Of a stretch of DNA of 64,000 nucleotides, positions 43,201-55,033 are shown piece after piece. Both the position numbers and the translations under genes were made by a program. This stretch comes from Bolinopsis microptera (taxonomy: Eukaryota > Ctenophora > Tentaculata > Lobata > Bolinopsidae), in NCBI RefSeq assembly GCF_026151205.1, contig NC_087076.1:12261675-12325674 (forward strand), given 5' to 3'. The notes beneath the pieces were generated by a model. It did not search any database, had not been told where the DNA came from, and saw only the letters and a list, made by a program, of their open reading frames with translations. Every line of letters starts with the position of its first letter. Within the stretch, counting starts at the first letter, position 1.

Positions 43201-45227
43201 GTCTATTCAGATAAAATCATCTTGAAAGAATCATCAAATGGGATTCAATAGGAATTTATAGTAATTCTTTTTCAGATCATTTGTTTAACTAAGTTATTAT
43301 AGATGAACTATTGATTTATAAGTTTATAGTTGAACTACAGTTAAATAGGAGGTTTAAGAAAATAACTATTTTGGGCTGACATAGATCATAAATAGATCAT
43401 AATATCCAGTAACTCTCAATTGTAAAGCTTTATAAGTGTCATTCTTTGATCGAGATTCCATTCATTGATCATATCGAATTATTAATTAATTAATTAATTA
43501 ATTAGTAATAATTAACATACGGATAAAGCGAGGCAGGTGATGCTGAGTCCCAGTCCAGTAATGCCTCGTCCCACAAATAAGAGCACGTACTCTTTGCTGT
43601 ACGCTATTAGAGAATACCTGGTGGGTAATGGGGTTACTTAGTTACTTAGTAACTTAGTTACTTAGTAACTTAGTTACTTACCACGTATATCACTTAGGAG
43701 AGGTAGGACTACTCAAACTACATATCACTTGAATCACTAATTACAGTGATACCCCGATTTACCGCGGAGTTTGGGAGAAAAGAAATGGCCGCGGTAATTT
43801 GGGGTTTGCTGTAAATCGGGATTTAATTGTATGACACTTGTATATGCTATCTTTACAGACCCATTAATAAATCATATTCAAAGTGTTTACAACTGATATC
43901 TAAAATTATTATATGCTTAGCAACTAGCTGTTGCTTAGCAACTAGCTGTTGAGCATGATCCTTATCTGAATATCAAATACATTTACCCTAAGAAATAGAA
44001 TAGAGCGGAAATCATTAACGCATGCTTCTTTCCGATGTGAACTACGAATCTTCCGAATATCAATCCTGACAGAAATGCTACCAAAGCTGCTAGAGACTGA
44101 AACGGATCGAGTTAATTTTGTGGTTGACAAACTTACCAGATTGATGGAAATATACGGATATTGTTAAATGAGCCGAGTGAAAGTCCAAAGTCGACTGAGC
44201 AAATAACATGATGAAATTGAAACCCTTCCTAACAATAAGTACAATGTACTATGTACAGTGTTTTATGTACAATGTACAATGTATAATATGTACCACAATT
44301 CATATCCACCCGCGAAAAGCTGCCCGCTAAATAGAATAATACTAAAAGCTCAAAACTTAGGGACCAGCTTTGAGCGGGTGCGGTATAATTACCAAATAAG
44401 GTAAGATAAATCCAGTAAAACTCACAGAAAACATCATCTGCTGAGTAGTGGAGGGTTTCTTGAGGTAAAAGTCGTCCCCCATATCATCCAGCGCTCCAGC
44501 CGAGTAGGCCACAGTAATCCCCATTAAACACCCACTGATAGCCACCCCAAACGAGTGTCGGAGAGCGGGTCCTATTGGCTGTGTGGACATTGCCTCCAAC
44601 TGGAAATACACGTTGGTATTAGTGTGCAATCTAGTCTAGGTAAACTATAGATAAAAATATAATATTAATCATAAGCTAAAATGTACTAATCTTTGTATTC
44701 TAAATGGGGAAAAGAAGAAACATTGTCAGTCAGGCTATATGGCAAATAATACCAACATGACGTATTTTCAATACCAACTTGCACATATATAGTTAAACCA
44801 ATATAAGTAACCAACCTATATATAGGTTGGTTACTTATATTGGTTTAACTTCCACCAACATAGTCTAGGCTGAACTTGATCACAGCAACTATATTTGCTG
44901 CGTTAAGATGATTCCTGAATGTTGAGTGAAGTGTCATAGTCGCAGCTAATAGTTGTATCTCCTTTTTATCGTTCACAGAAAATTATACAATTAAATTATA
45001 GATTTATTATATTTATTACGTATGAATATTATATCTACTAAGCAACAATTTGATCCAACAATATTTACAGTAGTAGTAGTGGTAGCTTAGTATAATAGTA
45101 GTAAACCCGCGATGAGCCTCGATAGGATATTACATAAATTTATATATTCATATATTCAATAATATCAATATGATTTATTAAATAAATATTAACACATACC
45201 CGGATACTGGCGGAGTACTCCATCATC
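37245..45227 (-). CDS. SLC2-type (GLUT8/Tret1-like) sugar transporter, eleven exons
   Basis: Twelve-helix major-facilitator sugar porter of the membrane. Exons in transcript order: 45227-45201, 44599-44426, 44096-43987, 43617-43521, 43075-43010, 42858-42801, 40057-39964, 39526-39431, 38503-38365, 38000-37874 and 37759-37245. Phases agree and the sum is 500 residues, the usual size. Motifs in order: MMEYSASIR start; GKKHALM (loop 2-3); PYISEISPTKHRGKF; APETPRWL (PESPR box); QQGTAINAVSSY (QQ..G.NA); DKAGRKLLL (loop 8-9); GSIPWVLSGELF and NQGRAIS; LPETKGLTL (PETKG box). Exon 6 (AFICCYCLANIYSVVSRVG, TM5) is the least certain; its donor GTGCAC is weak. The substrate cannot be told; hexose or trehalose is likely. 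A 56-bp satellite fills the intron before exon 7. Confidence 0.9.
38098..38226. mobile_element. Short palindromic element (129 bp)
   Basis: Inverted ends: GGGGCCATCTACTTAGGACG at the left and its complement at the right, continuing TCCGRCAAA. TTGG lies on both outer sides, ambiguous with the G-run. The middle repeats AGGGGGTGGT twice. A lone end of the same family lies at 58693-58718. It sits in a transporter intron. Confidence 0.75.
38659..39185. repeat. Diverged ~370-bp intronic duplication with a 22-bp palindrome
   Basis: About 38659-38805 and 39028-39175 are direct copies sharing TATGTCCTACCGGTAG, TTCATTGCAT, GATGGCGACTTGTGTCA and CTCACCGACCTCAC. In the first copy, TATGTCCTACC and GGTAGGACATA form a perfect 22-bp palindrome (38673-38694). 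Confidence 0.75.
39617..39783. repeat. Dispersed ~180-bp repeat, copy 2
   Basis: Matches 17562-17746 in the same orientation, with small indels. It lies in the transporter intron between the exons at 39431-39526 and 39964-40057. Confidence 0.7.
40072..42422. repeat. 56-bp satellite, 42 copies, with 12-unit higher-order period
   Basis: The unit begins ATCACTAGAATACCCAACTG and ends TGTTTATTGATGGTAT. The array length of 2,351 bp equals 42 x 56 minus one base, which is the single-A deletion near 42060. Rare variants recur 672 bp apart (12 units): ACCCAGCTGC at 40531 and 41203; GTTGAAATAG at about 40658 and 41330; ACCCACCTG at about 40868 and 41540; ATTGTCATG followed by ATCGCTAG at about 40327 and 40999. 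It lies inside a transporter intron and ends about 14 bp from an exon acceptor. Confidence 0.97.
43475..43503. repeat. ATTA/TTAA microsatellite
   Basis: Run of ATTAATTAATTAATTA just outside the 43521-43617 exon of the transporter. Confidence 0.8.
43628..43681. repeat. GTTACTTAGTAACTTA short palindromic repeat
   Basis: Alternating GTTACTTA and GTAACTTA words, directly upstream (in transcript sense) of the 43521-43617 exon acceptor region. Confidence 0.75.
43747..43830. mobile_element. Possible short palindromic element in a transporter intron
   Basis: CAGTGATACCCCGATTTACC at the left is partly mirrored by GGTTTGCTGTAAATCGGG at the right, with CCGCGG at both inner arms. It could be a pogo/Tigger-like miniature element. 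No target duplication is resolved. Confidence 0.35.
44791..44850. repeat. Perfect 60-bp palindrome without spacer
   Basis: The 30-base left arm starts AGTTAAACCAATATAAG and ends CAACCTATA; the right arm is its exact reverse complement, with no loop. It lies in intron 1 of the transporter. Confidence 0.95.
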
Positions 45228-46100
45228 TTCCCACAATGCTGCACACGTTAATTTAGTAGTGGTCACTCGTGGTCACAGTTGCTAGTGGTCACTCGTGGTC
45301 ACAGTTGGAAGTGGTCACTCGTGGTCACAGTTGGAAGTGGTCACTCGTGGTCACGGTTGGAAGTGGTCACTCGTGGTCACGGTTGGAAGTGGTCACTCGT
45401 GGTCACAGCTGGTAGTGATCACTCGTTCAACTAACCATTCAGTACTGTTATAAAGCTATATAAAGTAATAAAGTTAGATCTTTATAGTTCATGAAGTGAA
45501 TTGTATTATCTAGCGATATTAGATATTATTACTCCATAGTGAAAAATGATAGACTGAGGCCGTTTTTTATAAATACGCGATGATATCGTTTCCCGCAAAA
45601 GTGCTCAACTAGGAGACTATAACTATGGGCATTAACAAGGAACCTTAATTGAAACTAACGGTAGATTCTCGATTGGAAATGCCACGAGTTCAATCCTCAG
45701 GGCTTACTCGAAGATCAAAATCGTGAACCGTTAAGTTAATTGGAATCCACCGTTGCTAACTGCATCGAATATAATTCTGTAATTTAAATTCAGGTTTTCT
45801 TAGCCGGTACATACTCAGGGGACACCGGAGGATGGCGCTTATGAATCTTCTAGGTTGAGTCATTGATGTAAATTGCCAAAATTGATAGACATATTTACAG
45901 ACATTGTTGCTTATTAAATCTTTAAATTCAAATTGAGAGATTAAAAATAAAATAAAATTCTTATTTTGAGAGCAATTATTTCCAAATGTTTTGCTTTTAA
46001 TGGATGACAAGAATGTTGCAAATTGATAATTTGTCGGGCATATTGTAACTATCAGGTAATGGCGACCATTTCAAATAAATGTTAATGAATTAATGTTATA
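45228..46100. other. Transporter upstream region with 26-bp tandem repeat
   Basis: Upstream (in transcript sense) of the transporter start. About 45255-45422 holds six to seven copies of GTGGTCACTCGTGGTCAC plus AGTTGGAA (26 bp). The promoter probably lies here; I see no distinct TATA box. Confidence 0.6.
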
Positions 46101-46215
46101 CTTATACATTATATTACATATAATTACATGTAATTACATATAATTACATATAATTACTTATAATTACATATAATTACATATAATTACACACATACATATA
46201 TACATATATATAATA
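46101..46215. repeat. TAATTACATA microsatellite-like array
   Basis: About ten copies of TATAATTACA followed by TA/CA microsatellite sequence. Confidence 0.85.
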
Positions 46216-47995
46216 GTGGCACTGGGCACATGATTAACAGCGGTGGGTGAGGGTAAGTTTATATTTAGTCATGTCATCACATAAGTGACGTGGTTACCCC
46301 GTACCAAGCGGCCCCCTTCAATGTCTCCTAGGAAACCAGACAAACTCTCTGGAAGTATTGTGGTGAACTGCTATCTAGTGCTGCTCATATGTACATATTC
46401 TGATAGCTCTGGTTTGACTGTTTATATGTAAGTATGTAAGTATGTAAGTATGTATCTGTAGGGTACAAAATATAATACTTCATAGCATATCAGCAAGGAT
46501 TATTTAGAAATCAGGAAAGTTTCTGTCTCCTTCTACAATCTCTGACACTATAATGGGTGGAGCAAGGAATTCCTGACGGGAAGTAACACTTCTGAGAAGT
46601 AACCGTTACTTAGCAACTTGACTTGTTGGCTGAGACAAGTCAACAAGTCGAAGGAACGGTTAATTCCCTTTATGCAGAATCTAGGATTATATCATCTTAT
46701 CTTAGACTAAGAGTCTATATAAAATACAACACTGGTTTCTATAGAAACCAGTCTAGAACTGGAATCTGCAAACAGGCCATATATTGGCTCAAATTACGAC
46801 ATTCAGTGGTGCCCTTGGTATATTATTTATACACATATTATATTTACAATAAATGTATCCAATAGAAACCATTGGGGCCGATATACATATCAATAGGATA
46901 GCAGAAGTGATGATACGGGCCGGTTGGCACCTACACATCATGCTGGCGTCAACTGAGATGGCATCATCTAATAGCAATCACTAAGGTTTCTTCTTGCCGT
47001 TTTACTCAAGTGTATGAATTATAAAGTATATGATTATCGTATAAATTACAATTGCTAGTAACCTAGGAAACAACAAACAAGCGTCACTCGCACGTACTGT
47101 CTACACAACTAAAGAATGGTATACTATAAAACAGTTTAGCCTGTGTGCTAGTGTATTATGTATAGTGTATTATGTATAGTGTAGATCATCAGACAGCAAA
47201 ACATATGTACAAGTATACACATATGATTAACTTACACTGCCAACTAGTAACGCAAGATGAATACAACACAATTGTACAACATAATTGTACAACAGTAGTA
47301 CAATGTACATGCTGAACAATGCTAATTTCAGTAACTTATCAACATTCTACACAACACTAAGAATCAGGTGATTGATGTGTTGTGTCATGGGAAAATAGAC
47401 AAAGGATGTTAGACAGTGTGAAGTGTGAACTAACATCATTCAGCACACATTCTTCAACGAAACAAAAATATAGCGACATGAACCCTTACAAGAATAGCAC
47501 GCTTGCAAGGTATGCAGTCAAGGGAACACCATCTATGTGGAACGATATAAAGATAGAGCAAAGGAGCAAGATAAAGAATATCAAGTAAAAGGTGTATCGT
47601 GTTGCAGTATGTTTCCAAGTGGTAGTGTAACCATGGTTACACTATAGTGTTGTGACTTGTGAGCACGTGTATTTACACAACTCATTTCATTTAGAAATTA
47701 GTTTTTACATCACAATCTGCAAAAGGACAATAGTCACCATCTATGACCGTTGTTGCACCTGGTAAAAATAGACAAAAACTCAACATATCAGCATGCAGGA
47801 AGCATACAAAGAAGAAATCAAGAGAGAAAAATGAGAATTTGACGTAAAACAGAATCACGAGGATAGGTACAATATTGAGTTACAGAATACCAGATATATA
47901 ACGAAAATGTTAGTGAAGGAGCATATTTATAACAGTATAATAATGTAAAACCAGTAAACCATGTGAGACACTATAACATAAAATATGAGTACATA
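46216..47995. other. Intergenic, no gene recognised
   Basis: AT-rich. An open frame of 68 codons at 47382-47588 (plus) begins MSWENRQRMLDSVKCELTSF and has normal-looking composition but no recognisable domain. A perfect 20-bp palindrome AGTGTAACCATGGTTACACT lies at 47624-47643. GTGTATTATGTATA repeats occur near 47150. Confidence 0.35.
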
Positions 47996-48350
47996 ATTAT
48001 GAGCACCGGAACTAACACTTCCCTTACGTAATGTTATAGGTATACCCGGGCTATATAGTGAACAATATTACAAAGCACAAACACAGTATAATCCGGGAAC
48101 TAAAACTTCCCTTACGTAATGTTATAGCTGGTACCCGGGCTATAGTGAACAATATTACAAAGCACAAACACAGTATAATCCGGGAACTAAAACTTCCCTT
48201 ACGTAATGTTATAGCTGGTACCCGGGCTATAGTGAACAATATTACAAAGCACAAACACGGTATCCGGGAACTAACACTTCCCTTACGTAATGTTATAGGT
48301 ATACCCGGGCTATATAGTGAACAATATTACAAAGCACGAACACGGTATCC
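47996..48350. repeat. 87-bp tandem repeat, about four copies
   Basis: The unit includes TACCCGGGCTATA, GTGAACAATATTACAAAGCA and CTTCCCTTACGTAATGTTAT. The spacing is 87 bp between the two best copies (48084 and 48171) and shorter in the outer copies. Because 87 is divisible by three, open frames appear on both strands; I treat them as artefacts. Confidence 0.9.
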
Positions 48351-49390
48351 GGACTGTATTAGGAGTTCAATAATTGTAGGACACAATATTAATTAGGTAG
48401 TGAGTAAGTGAGCCACACTATGCCTACTCAGAGAACTGTTTTGCAATTTGAAGTCATGACATTACAGTCATGACATCTGGTATATAGGATTATTTGGTAG
48501 TGACAGAGGATTAGAAACCTTTGTAATATATCGACTATGTGGGTAATACTACTGCGTATGAACTAAAACTCAAGAATATAGAATTAGTGGAACAGGTAGA
48601 AAGTATAGTTTAGAGAATCTGAATACATACTACTTTGCCGTCATTGTCAAATAAAATCCATACTTTCTACAGCACAGAACTTAGAGCTAGATAATTATAG
48701 AGATTAGAGAAATTTAAACATAAATGATTTTTAAAATTTCCTCGAACAAAGAAATATTTCTTTGAAATAAATGATGTATTTGTGTAACATTTTGAAAGTT
48801 TATTGACAAAAAAAAGCTTTCGACTAGCGGGTTTCTAGTATTATATATATTACGTTAATTAAATGTTACTCGCATTATTTTCTTGGTGACTTATAAGAGC
48901 TTATATCATTAGATCATAAGATTTTCTCTCGTATTCTATTGATGATGTGAAAAACGTAATACATATAATATCAACGGGTATGAAATAAAATTCAGGGCGA
49001 ATAATATTCACTTAATAATGAATAATAATATGCCAACGTTGCGATCATGTTAATCGAATCTTGTGATGCAGTCATATTGCGTATAATTGCTGTTGTGGTA
49101 TTTATGGGCTTTGCAAACATTATCTTGACCCTGAGCCAAGAAATTCCGATATTAGCTTTCCGGCGTACATATAATATATATTATATCTTTTTAAAACTGA
49201 GGAATTGATGGTTTTCTTAGAAACCCTCATTTAACTTTTAACGTACACTTTCTTCCCCGAACATACATAATGTGTCCACTGTGTTTGTGTGTCGATGTTT
49301 TATAGTTCGTTTATTAATTTAATTTTCTAATCACCCTGCTCTAGATTTTTTGTTTATGTTTATATTTTTGAGTTAAAATCTATTATTATT
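48351..49390. other. Intergenic, no gene recognised
   Basis: AT-rich spacer; no supportable gene or RNA. Confidence 0.4.
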
Positions 49391-49395
49391 AAGAG

Positions 49396-49612
49396 TGTCA
49401 CCACCGACCAACATCATCCACCACCCACGAGTGTCACCACCGACCAACACACTCCACCACCCACGAGTGTCACCACCGACCAACACAGTCCATCACCCAC
49501 GAGTGTCACCACCGACCAACACAGTCCATCACCCACGAGTGTCACCACCGACCAACACAGTCCATCACCCACGAGTGTCACCACCGACCAACACACTCCA
49601 CCACCCAGATCG
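49396..49612. repeat. 36-bp tandem repeat, six copies
   Basis: Unit GAGTGTCACCACCGACCAAC followed by ACAGTCCATCACCCAC. It gives repeated 12-residue frames on both strands (SPPTNTVHHPRV on the plus strand), probably without coding meaning. Confidence 0.9.
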
Positions 49613-52600
49613 TTCAGGTGCCCGGTAATAAGTTACCGACCACTGAATTAGCTCCTCCTAATTTCAGAACGGTTACAGCAACACAACAACTCATCCTTAT
49701 CACACGGGGCACAAAATCAACCTATCAAATCCGCGGAATCTTATCACGTGACAGAAAACGACCCAATCAGCTGCGCGGGGGCATCGACCGTGCCCACGTA
49801 CGATGACATCAGAAGGAGCTAAACGGTAGAATTAATCGGAGGAAGTGACAGGCAGATATGAGCTGAGTGGAGGGATCAGATATAAGCGTGTCCCAATCGC
49901 TCAACTAATCAGCACCTGCTAATGATCATGTCTGTCCTCCGCGGACACCTCACCATTTCTGGTAGTTTGTCTCTGTGTTACCTGCGGCTGGATAACAGTA
50001 TACCCCTCATTTGCAGATAAGAGCACTATATCACAAAATAAGGAGCATAAATCTAATATTTCAGAGTCTTACTGTCTTACTGTCACAAAGTGTAAGCCTA
50101 CATACTTGGAGTTTAGACAAATTTCAGCATTAATTGTCTAATATTGGTTTACAACTTACAAGTTTTTATTTTATACCCCTCGTTACTGCTGCTCCCCACT
50201 ATCGCCAGCATGTATACCAACACTGTCCCAATGTTAAAATTTGTCCCAATTGGCTTAAGTTGGGTACAGTAATATGCGCGGGTTTTTATATTTAATCCAG
50301 CACTACAATTTAAATAAAATAAAGAGGATGGAATAAGTTAGGTCACTTCACGAGATGGATGAGATCACCTCTATTAGTATAACTGTATAATATTAGGTGC
50401 CTAGAACATAGTATAATCCATTTAGCTCGCTCCCCATTCGGACAAGTCGTGCCACCTTTTATTCTATACTTCACTTCTATTTCATTAGTTGTCCTTGATT
50501 TTTTGTTCAGGGAGCAGGCTTACCACATAGGTCCGGTAGTTCCGAACGTTTAGACAGGGTGCTAGGTTGTGGTACACACTCAACTAGGTAGTCTGAAAGT
50601 CCAAAAAGCTCCAAAAAGAGATGTCAACAGAGTGTGAGCCTGACTAACCCAGATACTCAGATAGTTGTAATCGTTTGTTAGGTTTGCTAGGAATTGTTCA
50701 TTGATAGTACTGCAGTTAACGTGTCCCTGACTGGAGGTTTGCCAATGACATTAGTGCGATGCTTTTGGTAGAAAGCTGCATAAATAATACTATAATAACA
50801 TTAAATTCATTAATTCGTCAGACAATATTGTCAGTAAGTCGGTAAAATGGTAGAAAAACTAGACATGCTCTGACGAATGCAAAAAAAATTTTCCAGTCGA
50901 TCCTCGTTTATTATATCAGACCACAATTATTTGCCAACACCCCAAAATCTGAAGGTTAGCGGTCTCGCAGCACAACCAAAACCAAAACTTGCGAAACTGC
51001 TTGGTTTTGATTGAGGAGTTCGAAGCGGAATTTTATATTTCATGCACTTGTTAAAAAACACTAAGTTAAGTTTTACGGCGCCAAAGTTGATAAGGCCTCA
51101 TCGATTTTTAGACTTTTATTACGTTGCCAATCTCTTCTTCATCTTTTCTGTAGTTCGTCACTTTACTGTTTACCGAGGCATATAATGACCATTGTTCCCA
51201 TACTCCCATAACTGCATAACTTCTAACTCTATAAGTCTATAATTTGATCTAGAAGAGTGCGATGTATACCGATCAGCAGTACCTAATACCCCAGCAGTAA
51301 TACGTTAGTAGGTTAAGGTACACACTATTACACGTACCGTGTGGTGTACTGTGCCGGACTAACAGAGTCAGTTGCCCGTAATGAAGTTGTCCCACACATT
51401 AGCACATGATGATTCGGCCGATGTTAGTTACGGGGCTATAACCCGATAGAGAGAGAGAATGAGAGGGTAGGAGAGTATAAGGAGACACCCAAATCAGATT
51501 AAAATAATGACCCGTGACGTCACGACTTGTGAGCTACCTGGCTTTACCGGACATTCGCAGTATATAGTTCGTTATTTTTCATCAGTTTCTTCTTCCGTAG
51601 TAGGATTGTTGTGAGATTGCACCACTGATCCGTTAAAAGGCCGATAAAATCTTACAATTCTGACCCTTTTGCTGGCGCCATTTCCCGTAAAGCGGAGTCA
51701 GCGGGTCCGTTTGTAACGTCGCTACTTTCACTATTCCACGGGGATGAACACTGAACATAATACCTACTGTAATCGTGCCATGGTATCCCTGTTAAAATGC
51801 TGATAAGCTAAAAGATGTAATGACGTTTGTTTATCATCTCGAAATTTGGTAAGAAGATCCGTGATGTCATTTACCTTACAGCGTTATATGTCATAACGTT
51901 CAGTAATTTGAGGATAAGGTTTATAATATTTGTTTTTCGGTAGTTTTTATGAAATTAGAACAGTAATATGACACAAATTGAGAAAATGGTTAGAGAATAA
52001 TCAGGACCGGCGGGACGACAAATGCTGATTGCTGGCACATGTAATCAGCCATTCATAATCGCGGTGCCTTGGTTTTTACTGTTAAAATATTCTGGCAGCC
52101 TTTATAATTTCATGACGATATCATTTCAGTACGATGCTCCGCTTAGTGGCTCAGTACTATTACTGTATTAGCAGTTTCTTGAACAGATCACACCTCCTAG
52201 CATAGTACTATTATAGTATGTCCTAATATTAACCATTCATCCATTTTTTTGACGTTTTTCATAAATTAAACCGGCGTTATGAGGTTTCTTGGTCAATTGA
52301 CCCTGTCTTTTGATAAGTAGTGTTTAATAAGTAGTGTGCTTGACACGGAGTATTACGTAATTCTAACGGAGCCCAACTGGATCTAACTTTTAGAAGCTAG
52401 GCTATAATGCTTGTGTAATTTGTTTAAAACCAGTTTATACAGTGCCCTGTGCCATTATATTGTGTCCTTTTAACAACTTTCAAGTTCTATAGAATTTTGT
52501 ACGATCTTTTACAATGGACATATTAAAGGTGCATGTTCGCTGCTCGTTGTGTTCCTACTCCCGCGAATACCCTTTAGTGGGATGGCATTCTTTATCAGTA

Positions 52601-54030
52601 GATTTTATAATGTTTTCATGTCGCATTTGTTGACATCTCAGCACTTTTGCATTCCATGATCGCTCATGTCAGAATGCAGAACATCATGGAATGCAGCCTC
52701 TTCCTAAATTTATTTTACTATTATTTAATATTTATTAAATATTGATGTGTTTATTTTACTTGGACGTCAATATTAGCTTTATCTCGAGCCAATTCTAATT
52801 CTATTGTTTTCGTTGTAAGCTCTAACCTCACCTACTACCCTAACCTCAGCTCTCTCAGCACAAAAGAAAACCGCAGAACTTTAAATTTGTCGTTGTAATT
52901 GTCGTTGAACTCGAATTTGTGGTTGTAATGGGTTTGTGCTGTGGTTTAAATTGGTTAAGTACCTAATATGAATTTGTATTTTCAGCAAAATTTAGACGTT
53001 TGACTTATTTTAAAGGGATAAAATCGCTGATCACTATTGCACTAATTACAATGTTGAATCATTTCATGGTCTTCATCTAATGACATACACAATCACATAA
53101 CATGAAGACTTTGTTGTAACTTGTATGAAAAGCATTAATACACAGGACGTTGGTAAAATATAAAGAGTTTTGTAAAATTATGATTAGCCAGCAGCAGGGT
53201 GACTGTTACCAGAAAGCCATGATGACAAGATGGTATCGTGTATATGTGTGTACAGTTAAACTGTCATAATATTATGTGCATATATTACGAGACTGATAGA
53301 CCACAAATATAGAAAATTTGTGGCGATATTAAGCACTACACAGGCAGGTCTGGAGTGATTGCAGTATTTAGCTAATCTATCCAGTATCTACACTTTGTTC
53401 TACCTGGAATCTACACGTTTCTATTTAATGGTGTTTAAAAAACCGTGGTGGTATCACTGATCATGTACTGATTTTAATATCCAGCATGTTTTCCACAGAA
53501 AACGGTAACCGCACGTTGTAAGTACAGGTTTTTGTTGAAATACTGACAGTAAGCGGCACGGAAAAACGAATGAATTTAGCATTGAAGAACCGCTAGATGG
53601 CACTGTATAGAAGCCATACCGTTCAGTAATTTGGAAGTGCTAGATACGTCAGGTTTTCGCTTATTTCAACCACGGATCAGAGCGTACATTTCTTATTTCT
53701 TCATGGTGCTCTCCTTCTGCCACACCCTGATTTCCGGTACTACCGTAATTTTACTAAGTTGTGTTTCACGTTAGATACACACTGTCCTGCACTAGCATAC
53801 CTGCACTGCTGCACTGCTGCGCCTTCTGTCTCAGTCTAACCGTGTACTATTAGTACAAGTTGTGGGGTTATGTTTTAGTAATTTGTTGAGTATGTCTGGA
53901 ATTGTTCATTGTGCTGTGTGTACGTGTGTTTCTGTATTTTAGTTTACTTTCTTAGCTTTGGGCATTGAAACAAATAGTACAGGGTGGCCCGCAAATACCT
54001 AGCTATTTGAGAAAATGTGTATTTTTTGAG
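49613..54030. other. Long intergenic stretch without a recognised gene
   Basis: About 4.4 kb of ordinary composition. Small features only: TAGCTCCTCC-rich segment near 49650, a short inverted repeat near 52650-52690 (TGCATTCCATGAT / ATCATGGAATGCA), and a GAGAGAGAGAATGAGAG purine run near 51450. I could not assemble exons of any known family on either strand. Short-exon genes or untranslated regions cannot be excluded. Confidence 0.4.
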
Positions 54031-54038
54031 AGGATAGT

Positions 54039-54105
54039 AAACTATCTCACTGACTGGAGATGATGACAATAGTAATGTCATCATCTCCAGTCAGTGAGAT
54101 AGTTT
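54039..54105. repeat. Perfect hairpin at the head of the 53-bp array
   Basis: A 30-base arm (54039-54068, starting AAACTATCTCACTGACTGG) is exactly complementary to 54076-54105 across the 7-base loop ATAGTAA. The left arm is an inverted copy of the array unit that follows. Confidence 0.95.
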
Positions 54106-54562
54106 CATACTGTTGATGACAATAATAGTGTCATCATCTCCAGTCAGTAAGATAGTTTCACACTATTGATGACAATAATAATGTCATCATCTCCAGTCAG
54201 TGAGATAGTTTCATACTGTTGATGACAATAATAATGTCATCATCTCCAGTCAGTAAGATAGTTTCACACTATTGATGACAATAATAATGTCACCATCTCC
54301 AGTCAGTAAGATAGTTTCATACTGTTGATTACAATAATAGTGTCATCATCTCCAGTCAGTAAGATAGTTTCACACTATTGACGACAATAATAATGTCATC
54401 ATCTCCAGTCAGTAAGATAGTTTCACACTATTGATGACAATAATAATGTCATCATCTCCAGTCAGTGAGATAGTTTCATACTGTTGATGACAATAATAGT
54501 GTCATCATCTCCAGTCAGTAAGATAGTTTCACACTATTGATGACAATAATAATGTCATCTAA
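54076..54562. repeat. 53-bp tandem repeat, about nine copies
   Basis: Unit TGTCATCATCTCCAGTCAGT, then RAGATAGTTTCAYACTRTTG and ATGACAATAATAG. GTGAGATAGTTTCATACTG and GTAAGATAGTTTCACACTA variants largely alternate, suggesting growth in ~106-bp pairs. Confidence 0.92.
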
Positions 54563-54586
54563 AACCACGACTTTCAACTATCTGTT

Positions 54587-54677
54587 GGGGGGGGGGGGGG
54601 GTCCAACCCGATTTGTCCGATTCCGATTTTGGCCTCATCAACCCTCATATCGGAAATCGGGTTGGACCCCCCCCCCC
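54587..54677. mobile_element. 91-bp inverted-repeat insertion with poly-G ends
   Basis: The left end is a G run followed by TCCAACCCGATTT; the right end is AAATCGGGTTGGA followed by a C run. The flanks carry ATCTGTT at 54580-54586 and 54678-54684, a 7-bp target duplication. It is too short to encode anything. Confidence 0.8.
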
Positions 54678-54684
54678 ATCTGTT

Positions 54685-54920
54685 ATTATGACAGTTACTG
54701 TTAGTTCACTTCTGAACAAGTCCAGTAGTAGTCTGACTATATCAGCAGAATTTACAAAGCTGGTGAATGAAACTAACTGTTGATGATAACCGTCATCATT
54801 AATGATAGCCGTCCGTGAATTAAGATCACGATAACCTTTTTTCTTTGATCTATGATCATGAGGTTTACATCAAAAATGGCTTATGTTTTAAAGGAGAATC
54901 TTTGGAGTGCGAGCTCATTA
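54685..54920. other. Spacer, nothing recognised
   Basis: No gene or structure beyond short TGATGATAACCGTCATCA-like palindromic words near 54780-54800. Confidence 0.35.
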
Positions 54921-54923
54921 GAA

Positions 54924-55033
54924 AACTAATTAGTAATTAGTAATTAGAAATTAGTAATTAGAAATTAGTAATTAGTAATTAGTAATTAGTAATTAGTAAT
55001 TAGTAATTAGTAATTAGTAATTAGTAATTAGTA
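54924..55033. repeat. TAATTAG 7-bp repeat
   Basis: About fifteen copies of TTAGTAA / TAATTAG with a few GAAATTAG variants. Confidence 0.9.

Noticed and set aside
45680-45715. tRNA-like B box (GAGTTCAATCCTC)
   Set aside because: No matching A box or cloverleaf around it.
48051-48396. Repeat proteins on both strands of the 87-bp array
   Set aside because: Same artefact: unit length divisible by three and frames open on both strands.
49395-49628. SPPTNTVHHPRV repeat frame
   Set aside because: 36-bp tandem repeat with open frames on both strands; no start context or domain.
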